26,414 nucleotides of DNA, from IMG/VR virus record IMGVR_UViG_3300017752_000129, positions 1 through 26,414 of that record; one strand, written 5' to 3'. This stretch comes from a virus. A program made the position numbers and the translations under genes. Shown here piece after piece: positions 17,776 to 22,627 of the stretch (position 1 is its first letter; the number at the start of each line of letters is the position of its first letter). The notes under the pieces are model-generated. The model saw only the letters and a program-made list of their open reading frames with translations, searched no databases and was not told where the DNA came from.

Positions 17776-17805
17776 TTGTATGTATTTATCAATGCGTTTT
17801 ATAAT
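17776..17805 (+). promoter_or_regulatory. Possible plus-strand promoter, TTGTAT-N18-TATAAT
   Basis: A perfect -10 hexamer TATAAT at 17800-17805 lies 17 nt before the ATG of the plus-strand zinc-ribbon gene. The -35 is poor: TTGTAT at 17776-17781, 18-bp spacer, 3 of 6 matches. No other plus-strand promoter or Shine-Dalgarno is visible in the 92-nt gap shared with the divergent giant fibre gene. The remainder of that gap holds the late box and hairpin listed separately. Confidence 0.35.
17783..17790 (-). promoter_or_regulatory. T4-type late promoter box GATAAATA (giant fibre)
   Basis: GATAAATA on the minus strand, 53 nt upstream of the giant fibre ATG in the divergent gap. The predicted start near 17777 leaves a leader of about 47 nt, longer than the roughly 12-20 nt leaders of the other late boxes in this window, and the leader holds a 6-bp hairpin. 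Confidence 0.6.
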
Positions 17806-17822
17806 CTTAATGTAAATACATT

Positions 17823-18110
17823 ATGTTCATAAAAGAAATTAAAAGGCAAACCCAACACACACGTATTAGTAAATCCGGCAAGGAACACACTTACAAACGT
17901 GAAATGACAATTTGTATGTTTAGATGTGATAATTGTGATACTGAGTTTGAACGCCCTAGAGGATCGATGGATCCTAAACGTTTAACAAACAATTACTTTC
18001 ACGTATGTAAGACCTGTGATAGTAAGAAATTTGCACAAAAAAAGGGAGTCGAACGCAAACAAATATGGAATATGAGTGCTAGTTCGGATCTCCCTATTGG
18101 TAAACTTTAG
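17823..18110 (+). CDS. Small basic zinc-ribbon-like protein (95 aa)
   Basis: One of only two plus-strand genes in the window. Cysteines are spaced as in a two-knuckle zinc ribbon: C35-x2-C38 (FRCDNCDTEFERPRG) and C62-x2-C65 (HVCKTCDSKKF), 23 residues apart. Both flanks are rich in Lys/Arg (FIKEIKRQTQHTRISKSGK; KKGVERKQIW), suggesting nucleic-acid binding. Similar small zinc-ribbon proteins in phages act as regulators or accompany homing endonucleases; no HNH or GIY-YIG catalytic residues are visible here. No Shine-Dalgarno precedes the ATG at 17823; a -10 TATAAT lies 17 nt upstream, so the leader would be about 11 nt. The stop overlaps, by 3 nt, the end of a convergent membrane-protein gene. 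The molecular role is unknown. Confidence 0.65.
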   Translation: MFIKEIKRQTQHTRISKSGKEHTYKREMTICMFRCDNCDTEFERPRGSMDPKRLTNNYFHVCKTCDSKKFAQKKGVERKQIWNMSASSDLPIGKL

Positions 18111-18271
18111 TCTTCTTTTTTGTAAATTGCCCAAGCACCGTATGCAATAGCGGCATATGCGGCAAGTTTAGCAAAAGGTCCTGCTATTAATACAATAACA
18201 CCTACTGCAATAAGAGCGGCTCCATCCCAAGATGTACGCTCGTCTAGTCTATTTTTAATCCAATTTTTCAT
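18107..18271 (-). CDS. Small membrane protein (54 aa)
   Basis: Short gene starting at ATG 18271-18269. It starts MKNWIKNRLDERTSWDG, has one long hydrophobic stretch (about residues 18-50: AALIAVGVIVLIAGPFAKL then AAYAAIAYGAWAIY) and ends KKED. The stretch could be one long or two short membrane helices with a G-P break between them. The start overlaps the stop of the 74-aa gene as TAATG, so the two are translationally coupled, and the 3' end overlaps the convergent zinc-ribbon gene. No function is assigned; a membrane-modifying or lysis-accessory role is only a guess. From memory, similar short membrane proteins occur in marine T4-like phages. Confidence 0.65.
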   Translation of the reverse strand: MKNWIKNRLDERTSWDGAALIAVGVIVLIAGPFAKLAAYAAIAYGAWAIYKKED

Positions 18272-18495
18272 TAGTATTTTGCTCCCCTGTATTTGTTACT
18301 ACCGCCTTGTGCACCTAAGCTCTGCGGCAAAGTAGTATCTTTTTTTAGAAGTTTGTCTATTGTTGTATATGAGCCTTTGTCAACACGGGCTCCTGTAATC
18401 TTGTCTAACTTCATATCTATTGAATAGCTTGTTATAGGGCCTTGAAATAGAATTCTGTTTTTACGTAAAACATTATTATTTGTCCATTCGCTCAT
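18271..18495 (-). CDS. Small protein of unknown function (74 aa)
   Basis: Not recognised. It begins MSEWTNNNVLRKNRILFQG, with a central SYSIDMKLDKITGARVDKG and a Gly/Ser/Lys-rich tail SLGAQGGSNKYRGAKY that looks flexible. There are no cysteines, membrane segments or catalytic motifs. The start has a strong AGGAG Shine-Dalgarno with 7-nt spacing, and a late-type box (CATAAATA at 18523-18516) places the predicted transcription start right at the Shine-Dalgarno. Late expression suggests a virion or assembly-related protein. It is translationally coupled to the 54-aa membrane protein that follows. Confidence 0.7.
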   Translation of the reverse strand: MSEWTNNNVLRKNRILFQGPITSYSIDMKLDKITGARVDKGSYTTIDKLLKKDTTLPQSLGAQGGSNKYRGAKY

Positions 18496-18515
18496 AATTA
18501 ATCTCCTGTGTAAAG

Positions 18516-18529
18516 TATTTATGTAAATA
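18516..18529. promoter_or_regulatory. Overlapping divergent late-type boxes (palindrome TATTTATGTAAATA)
   Basis: The 14-bp near-palindrome TATTTA-TG-TAAATA reads CATAAATA on the minus strand (18523-18516), leading to the 74-aa gene, and TGTAAATA on the plus strand (18522-18529), leading to the 80-aa gene. Both are late-promoter variants and both point at genes with good Shine-Dalgarno sequences (18507-18503 minus; 18541-18545 plus). The minus-strand reading is closer to the boxes seen elsewhere in the window; the plus reading is less certain. Confidence 0.45.
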
Positions 18530-18551
18530 ACTATTCCAATAGGAGAAAAAT

Positions 18552-18794
18552 ATGTTTAAATGGTTATCAAAAATTTTAGGAGCTGGTGAACCGACAGCCG
18601 TAATGGAAAAAGTGTTTACCGAACCAACTAAAGTGCAAAAAACTGTAGAGAAACCTACAAAGAAAGCGCAGAAAAGTGTGGACCTAAAGTCTTTGAAGAA
18701 AGCAGAATTACTTGCTCATGCTAAAAAGAATGGTGTAAAAGCCAATGCTAGTATGAATAAGGCTGCGATCTTAAAAGCAATCAAGAACGGCTAA
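18552..18794 (+). CDS. Basic protein with SAP/HeH/Rho_N-like helix-extended-helix (80 aa)
   Basis: The N-terminus MFKWLSKILGAGEPTAV could be an amphipathic helix. A Lys/Thr-rich linker (KVQKTVEKPTKKAQKS) follows, and residues 44-80 form a helix-loop-helix: LKSLKKAELLAHAKKNGVK, then MNKAAILKAIKNG. The pattern LxxLxKAELLxxAKxxGVxxxxxxNKxxIxxxI matches the SAP/HeH/Rho N-terminal family, which binds DNA or RNA. The strong positive charge fits nucleic-acid binding; a histone-like or packaged protein is possible. It starts with AGGAG 6 nt before the ATG. It is encoded on the plus strand against the general direction, and its last 14 nt overlap the end of the convergent 95-aa gene, so there is no room for a terminator between them. 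Confidence 0.7.
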   Translation: MFKWLSKILGAGEPTAVMEKVFTEPTKVQKTVEKPTKKAQKSVDLKSLKKAELLAHAKKNGVKANASMNKAAILKAIKNG

Positions 18795-19068
18795 TAACAG
18801 CCCTTAGTTGTTCAATTGCAGTTTCACAGCGAGTCAGCTTACGCTCTAATACAGTGATAGCGGCTCGTTGTTTTCTTGACTGCTCTTCCAAGCTAGTTAC
18901 ATACTGAAGTGAAGGTACTTCTTGTTGTGTACCGTCTTCGCCTAGCATAGTAAATCTATCAACACCTTGTGCTTTTAGACCACCTGTAACTCTGTTTGGA
19001 TTTTTATCAGATGCAGTCGGTAACGAAGGACTTGCTGTTCGGCCGTACATTTTGTTCAAATAGCTCAT
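18781..19068 (-). CDS. Late coiled-coil protein of unknown function (95 aa), overlapping uvsE
   Basis: Function not recognised. N-terminal half: SYLNKMYGRTASPSLPTASD, low in structure. C-terminal half (about 58-92): TSLEEQSRKQRAAITVLERK then LTRCETAIEQLRAVI, a good coiled-coil pattern suggesting an oligomeric assembly factor or minor virion protein. The gene starts inside uvsE: its first 62 nt lie in the uvsE 3' end in another frame. It has a very strong GAGGAG Shine-Dalgarno 10 nt upstream and a perfect TATAAATA late box at 19096-19089, both inside the uvsE coding sequence. Late expression is therefore independent of uvsE. The coding overlap and embedded signals support it as real despite its small size. 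Confidence 0.75.
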   Translation of the reverse strand: MSYLNKMYGRTASPSLPTASDKNPNRVTGGLKAQGVDRFTMLGEDGTQQEVPSLQYVTSLEEQSRKQRAAITVLERKLTRCETAIEQLRAVISRS

Positions 19069-20101
19069 AGTGCTTTAACTCCTCTTTGTATTTATATAGG
19101 TCAATGCTGGCAAGATTCTTACACTTGCTCTCGCACATAATATCTGCATAATCTAAGAAGCTCAAAGCCCAGTCATTAACAAGTTGGTTAGGATAATAGT
19201 CGCTGTGCGCTCGTAGTTTTGCCTTCTTGTGACCTGCTTCTAGTAGTGCTGGAAAGTTTGGCATTGTGTCGTGTGCAAAGCCTTCGGGTAGTGCTGTATC
19301 TCTGCTGTAAGAATAATGTATAACAGGACGCACACCACGCCAGCTGTCAATCATGCGTTGATATCTATCGTCGGTGGGACGTATATATTCGCCTTCACGG
19401 CACCAGTGATGGTGTATGTCCAATACCAATGCGCAGGTGTCGACAAGCTCGAGGCTTGCATCGATGCCCCATTTGTTCTCGTCGTTCTCGATCGTGATTG
19501 TGTTTCTCGCCTCCGGAGAAAGTCTTGTGTTAACTGCGTGTTTGATACCGGCTGGACCTTGTCTGCCTGATATATGGACATTGCACTTGAAGTCTTGGAA
19601 CGATTGGCCATAGCCCATCCATCTGATGCAATTAACATGATATTCAAACTCCTCTATTGATCGTTCAACGATTTCTGGGTTATCACTGGCAAGCACTGTG
19701 AACTGACCTGGATGCATGGAAAGTCGCACATCAAGGGCTCTTGCCGTGGCACCGACTTCTGCAAACGCTCTCTCACAGTAAGCCACAACGTCAGGCTTAC
19801 GCCAATAATAGCACCAATCCCGCTGGGTATAAACAGGAAGTACATCAGAACCGAGCCGTACCATCCGTAGTTCAATTGGAAGACTTCCAACATATTCAAT
19901 CAACCTTTTGTATGACGCAATGTTGTGAACCATAAGTTCCCACAAGCGTTCTTCAGCAACTTCACGTGTCTGCCTATTGAGCCACTGTACAGTTGTGCTA
20001 CGAGTATTTAGTGGGCGTTGAATTTCTTCAAGCACTTTCTTCTTCTGTGTTTGATCTGGGTGCATGTACTTACATGCAAAGCCTATACGTTTAGTTACCA
20101 T
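19007..20101 (-). CDS. uvsE: UV damage endonuclease (UvsE/UVDE family)
   Basis: 364 aa. UVDE enzymes are metal-dependent TIM barrels that nick DNA 5' of cyclobutane dimers and 6-4 photoproducts. The family's landmarks appear in order: RIGFACKYMHPD at the N-terminus, LSMHPGQFTVLASDNP (about 126-142), NVHISGRQG (about 170), TIENDENKWG (about 200), LDIHHHWC (about 224-231), VIHYSYSRD (about 259) and DIMCESKCK (about 318-326). These supply the His/Glu/Asp metal ligands, so it looks catalytically intact. In a sunlit marine phage it probably repairs phage DNA. The start ATG overlaps the end of the hidden 49-aa ORF (ATGGTAA); no Shine-Dalgarno is visible. Base composition is about 50-53% G+C over 19441-19560, well above the neighbouring genes, suggesting acquisition. 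The last 62 nt are shared with the 95-aa late gene. Confidence 0.85.
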   Translation of the reverse strand: MVTKRIGFACKYMHPDQTQKKKVLEEIQRPLNTRSTTVQWLNRQTREVAEERLWELMVHNIASYKRLIEYVGSLPIELRMVRLGSDVLPVYTQRDWCYYWRKPDVVAYCERAFAEVGATARALDVRLSMHPGQFTVLASDNPEIVERSIEEFEYHVNCIRWMGYGQSFQDFKCNVHISGRQGPAGIKHAVNTRLSPEARNTITIENDENKWGIDASLELVDTCALVLDIHHHWCREGEYIRPTDDRYQRMIDSWRGVRPVIHYSYSRDTALPEGFAHDTMPNFPALLEAGHKKAKLRAHSDYYPNQLVNDWALSFLDYADIMCESKCKNLASIDLYKYKEELKHYELFEQNVRPNSKSFVTDCI

Positions 20102-20244
20102 TTTCTATATTGTCCGTCTAGTTCGTGTGTGCCTGAGTTTGACCACGCCCATTGTATACAGTTGTACCATGCATAGTCCGGATGTTGTCGTAGTTGTTTG
20201 TACCATTGTTTAAATAGTATAACACGTTTCTTAAAGTTTGTCAA
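20095..20244 (-). CDS. Hidden small Trp-rich ORF (49 aa), coupled to both neighbours
   Basis: Below the usual size limit. From TTG 20244 the frame reads LTNFKKRVILFKQWYKQLRQ, then HPDYAWYNCIQWAWSNSGTH and ELDGQYRKW, a plausible protein with five Trp and a basic N-terminus. Both ends are locked to neighbours: the start overlaps the glycosyltransferase stop as TTGA, and the stop overlaps the uvsE start as ATGGTAA. This is the arrangement of coupled phage genes, and it fills an otherwise empty 139-nt gap. Against it: a TTG start, no Shine-Dalgarno, and a promoter within it. The competing ATG frame at 20206-20105 (33 aa, Thr-rich) looks much less protein-like. Function unknown. Confidence 0.55.
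   Translation of the reverse strand: MTNFKKRVILFKQWYKQLRQHPDYAWYNCIQWAWSNSGTHELDGQYRKW
20216..20244 (-). promoter_or_regulatory. Sigma70-like promoter, TTGACA-N17-TATACT, upstream of uvsE
   Basis: -35 TTGACA (20244-20239) is perfect, -10 TATACT (20221-20216) matches 5 of 6, and the spacer is 17 bp. The predicted start near 20209 gives a leader of about 108 nt before the uvsE ATG. The -35 overlaps the end of the glycosyltransferase gene. The promoter would allow uvsE to be transcribed apart from the queD-like and glycosyltransferase genes. Confidence 0.6.
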
Positions 20245-21065
20245 CGCCAATTGTCTACAACCCATTGATCAGAACAATGTTCTGGATTTGGGTCTCCGTG
20301 AAATACACAAACGCAACATTCTATTCTAGGCTTTGCATTGTGTTCTTCAAATTTAAATGTTCGTTCGCCTCGTCTACCGCCAGGTGCAAATTCTCTACTC
20401 TTTCGAACTTCCCATTTCCAACTTTGAATCCAACTGTCTGGATATAAAAATGCTTGTTTAATTCTAGTTTCTTCATATAAGTAGTCTTGGTCACCGTGAT
20501 ATTTTCTAACTATTGATGCTCGATCTCTTCTAAATTTTTCCCAAAGAAAATCTAATTGACCTGTTTTAAATCTTACTATGCTTGAATTATACTTTGGCCA
20601 ATTACTACGCATAGCACGAGTAAAGTCTCTTATAGTACACCAGTGATGTGGTTGATATGTTAATAGTTTATCAATGTTTCCTGATACTACTACATCAAGA
20701 TCCATATAAAGTATAGTACCTTTAATTGGTAAATCTTTTGAAAACATATATGGCTTACACCACCAACCAGATAAGAAATTAGGCAGTGGTATAATTTTTA
20801 TATCTTCGTGTAAGTGTGCAGGGTCTTCAGTTAAACAAACAAATGTAAATGGTAATGTACAGTTACGTTTAACCATGTTATATAATTTGTTTACATAATC
20901 TGCACTATATTTTTGTCCATGTTTTAAACAAAGTATATAATAGCCGCCTTCGTCAACAGCTATAGGATCAATACCAGCAGTCGCTAGATTTTTTTCGTAG
21001 CGTCTCTCTTCCATTAATTGTCTTACTTGGTCTTTCGAAAGACCTTTCTTGTCGAGTTTCGCCAA
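20241..21065 (-). CDS. DxD glycosyltransferase (GT-A type)
   Basis: 274 aa. Near the N-terminus YYILCLKHGQKYSADYVNKL and FTFVCLTEDPAHLHEDI resemble the opening strands of nucleotide-sugar transferases. The sequence TILYMDLDVVVSGNIDKLL (about residues 116-134) holds the DxD (DLD) that binds the metal and sugar nucleotide in GT-A enzymes such as family 8. GWWCKPYMF and a late HGDPNPEHC fit the same family. The acceptor is unknown: host surface sugars, phage DNA bases and virion proteins are all possible. The frame starts at TTG 21065 directly after an in-frame stop; a later ATG at residue 17 is an alternative. The queD-like gene ends 6 nt upstream, so both probably belong to the transcript from the 21575-21547 promoter. 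Confidence 0.75.
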   Translation of the reverse strand: MAKLDKKGLSKDQVRQLMEERRYEKNLATAGIDPIAVDEGGYYILCLKHGQKYSADYVNKLYNMVKRNCTLPFTFVCLTEDPAHLHEDIKIIPLPNFLSGWWCKPYMFSKDLPIKGTILYMDLDVVVSGNIDKLLTYQPHHWCTIRDFTRAMRSNWPKYNSSIVRFKTGQLDFLWEKFRRDRASIVRKYHGDQDYLYEETRIKQAFLYPDSWIQSWKWEVRKSREFAPGGRRGERTFKFEEHNAKPRIECCVCVFHGDPNPEHCSDQWVVDNWR

Positions 21066-21071
21066 TGTTTA

Positions 21072-21521
21072 TCATGCCTCGTATATTGCTGAGTTTGCTC
21101 CATGCTCTGCACATTCAACTTTAACACAATAGCAACGATTGTCTGTTGCTTCTCTAATAAGTTTGTCTGCAAAGTTAAATGCGTGTTCTGCAAATTTCTC
21201 TGCACCAACGCCTTCAAATACTCTAATTTCTGCTAGTCCTAAATTTTGTAACATCAACATAGTTTCCATCTCTGGATCTTCGTGATCAACTGCTACTTTG
21301 TGATCGAAGTGATCTTCTAACCAAGCCTTGAGTGGCTTCAGTCCACCAAAGTCTACTGCCCAATTTTTATTGTCTAGTTTATCACAACCAAATGTAAATG
21401 TAAATGCTAGACTGTATCCGTGTAGTAGATGACAGTGTGAATGATCTGCATTAGGTTGTCTAAACACTGCTGATAAGCCAATGTTGTGTCCGTAATGCTT
21501 TGTGCTATAATGTTTTCCCAT
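21072..21521 (-). CDS. queD: QueD / 6-pyruvoyltetrahydropterin synthase-like enzyme
   Basis: 149 aa, family-sized. QueD/PTPS enzymes (T-fold) convert dihydroneopterin triphosphate, in QueD to 6-carboxytetrahydropterin, a step towards preQ0/queuosine. Landmarks: STKHYGHNIG, then DHSHCHLLHGYSLAF with the catalytic-type Cys30 and zinc His34, WAVDFGGLKPLKAWLEDHFD (about 54-73), GVGAEKFAEHAF (about 104-115) and CAEHGANSAIYEA at the end. One oddity: family members normally have LHGH where this has LHGY, so one zinc ligand of the HxH pair is Tyr36, possibly replaced by the adjacent His31. It starts with AGGAG 6 nt before the ATG behind a perfect sigma70 promoter, so early expression is likely. No other queuosine or preQ0 gene is present in the window. 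Confidence 0.8.
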   Translation of the reverse strand: MGKHYSTKHYGHNIGLSAVFRQPNADHSHCHLLHGYSLAFTFTFGCDKLDNKNWAVDFGGLKPLKAWLEDHFDHKVAVDHEDPEMETMLMLQNLGLAEIRVFEGVGAEKFAEHAFNFADKLIREATDNRCYCVKVECAEHGANSAIYEA

Positions 21522-21546
21522 GTTATACTCCTGTGTAATAATACTT

Positions 21547-21575
21547 ATTATACTACAAATTACTTACGTTGTCAA
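21547..21575 (-). promoter_or_regulatory. Perfect sigma70 consensus promoter, TTGACA-N17-TATAAT
   Basis: Both hexamers are exact: -35 TTGACA at 21575-21570 and -10 TATAAT at 21552-21547, separated by exactly 17 bp, on the minus strand. The -35 lies in the 3' end of the 193-aa gene and the -10 just after its stop. The predicted start near 21540 leaves a leader of about 19 nt with AGGAG before the queD-like ATG. This is the strongest promoter signal in the window. Confidence 0.75.
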
Positions 21576-22134
21576 CTGAAACATTTGGAAATTTCCAATT
21601 ATCTGGCAATGACCAATCATCTGTTTGGTATATAACAAAGTTACGTTTACGATAAAGCTCAAATACTTTACCTATTTGATGTATCCAATATCTTGGATCT
21701 ACAGGACGTTTTTCTGCACTGTCGTAGTTACTAGTTCCTTTGTATACATTGTTTACAGTTGAAGTTGTACTATGTAAGTCAAACCCTACTAGACGCACTG
21801 TAGAGCCCTTACATAGCTTTGCAGACAGTAATACAGCATAAGGTCCGCTCCCCCATTGAAAAGGTTCGTCCCATCTCTGATCACCTTTATACGGAAGTGG
21901 CGGAACAGTTCTTACACGTAAAGAATTAAATTGTTTTACCCAATTATCTCTAGTGTACACATAAGATGTTTGATTAACATCATTTTTTAGTGCTTCTTGA
22001 ACCATTCGTCTATCAACACATATTAAATGATCAACATGGTAATCTCGATAGATTGCATTACAGCCTATCTTAGGTTCTTGTATTTTATTAATGTCTATAG
22101 AAATGCGGCTTTCGCCGTTGCCAATTACTAACAT
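21553..22134 (-). CDS. DUF115/MptE-like or sialyltransferase-fold protein (193 aa)
   Basis: The first residues MLVIGNGESRISIDINKI and IGCNAIYRDYHVDHLICVD form a Rossmann-like strand with a G-N-G loop, as in DUF115/MptE-like and GT42-type proteins, where V-I-G-N-G-P/E-S starts the nucleotide-binding fold. QWGSGPYAVLLSAKL and VRLVGFDLHS (about residues 92-125) match the second landmark of those families (GS/TG-x-A ... GFDL). The likely role is transfer or handling of a nucleotide-activated sugar or pterin; the substrate cannot be told. It starts 4 nt after the membrane-protein gene's stop, without a Shine-Dalgarno. Its 3' end carries the -35 of the queD-like promoter. Neighbouring glycosyltransferase and pterin genes fit a modification cluster, by context only. 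Confidence 0.6.
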   Translation of the reverse strand: MLVIGNGESRISIDINKIQEPKIGCNAIYRDYHVDHLICVDRRMVQEALKNDVNQTSYVYTRDNWVKQFNSLRVRTVPPLPYKGDQRWDEPFQWGSGPYAVLLSAKLCKGSTVRLVGFDLHSTTSTVNNVYKGTSNYDSAEKRPVDPRYWIHQIGKVFELYRKRNFVIYQTDDWSLPDNWKFPNVSVDNVSNL

Positions 22135-22138
22135 ATAT

Positions 22139-22627
22139 CTATTTATTTGTACGAGATTCTACGTTTAAATAAATGTTATCAAATGTTTGTGATTTATGTG
22201 TTTTGAATATCAAATGTATACATTCGAACTCACCTGTCATACTAACACGATACTCGCCGCCTTCTTTCATATCGCCCGGTACTTTCATGTGCCAACCGTT
22301 TTCTACAGCTTCGCCTGGCTTTGTTGCTTGTATGTAGCGTTTTGTAAATGTGTTTAGTTTGTGCGAGTGTGAGCCGTCTGATGCGTATGCTATACCGTGT
22401 ACTGCTATGCTGTTGCACTGATACTTCTTTGAGCCTACCATATAGAACTCTATGTCTTTGTCTTTTGTTACTGGATTATTTGTAACACCTATTGTTGTAT
22501 CTGTAAATACAAATGCGTTATCAAAACTCATATACATGATACCTAGTGTGATTAGTGTAAACATACTAAATCCGCTTACTACGTTTGTAATGGCTTTTAT
22601 TATTTTAAATTTCTTATCTGTCATCAT
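22139..22627 (-). CDS. Membrane-anchored protein of unknown function (162 aa)
   Basis: A cytoplasmic Lys-rich start (MTDKKFKIIKAITNV), one membrane helix (about residues 17-38: SGFSMFTLITLGIMYMSFDN), then a soluble beta-rich domain probably outside the inner membrane (IEFYMVGSKKYQCNSIAVHG; KEGGEYRVSMTGEFECIHLI). Two cysteines (in YQCN and FECI) could pair. No lipobox or enzyme motif is seen. Two adjacent ATG codons are available (22627 and 22624). The first 14 nt overlap the end of the 109-aa membrane-protein gene, and no strong Shine-Dalgarno is visible, so coupling is likely. A host-envelope modifying or superinfection-related role is possible but not supported beyond topology. Confidence 0.65.
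   Translation of the reverse strand: MMTDKKFKIIKAITNVVSGFSMFTLITLGIMYMSFDNAFVFTDTTIGVTNNPVTKDKDIEFYMVGSKKYQCNSIAVHGIAYASDGSHSHKLNTFTKRYIQATKPGEAVENGWHMKVPGDMKEGGEYRVSMTGEFECIHLIFKTHKSQTFDNIYLNVESRTNK

Noticed and set aside
17731-17822. tRNA or attachment site in the divergent gap
   Set aside because: The 92 nt hold only the late box, the short hairpin and a -10 box; no cloverleaf arms or direct repeats are visible. No other gap in the window is long enough for a tRNA.
19351-19899. Minus-strand frames of 81 and 98 codons and plus-strand frames inside uvsE
   Set aside because: The uvsE frame contains the family motifs in order; these other frames arise because that gene is GC-rich and stop-poor.
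21072-21521. A complete queuosine/preQ0 gene cluster around queD
   Set aside because: None of the neighbouring genes shows QueC, QueE, FolE or DpdA motifs; only the QueD-like gene can be supported in this window.
22140-22147. AATAAATA on the minus strand just before the 193-aa gene
   Set aside because: It lies only 5 nt before the ATG, so a late start would fall at or inside the coding sequence; it is also part of an AT-rich run and the stop of the preceding gene.
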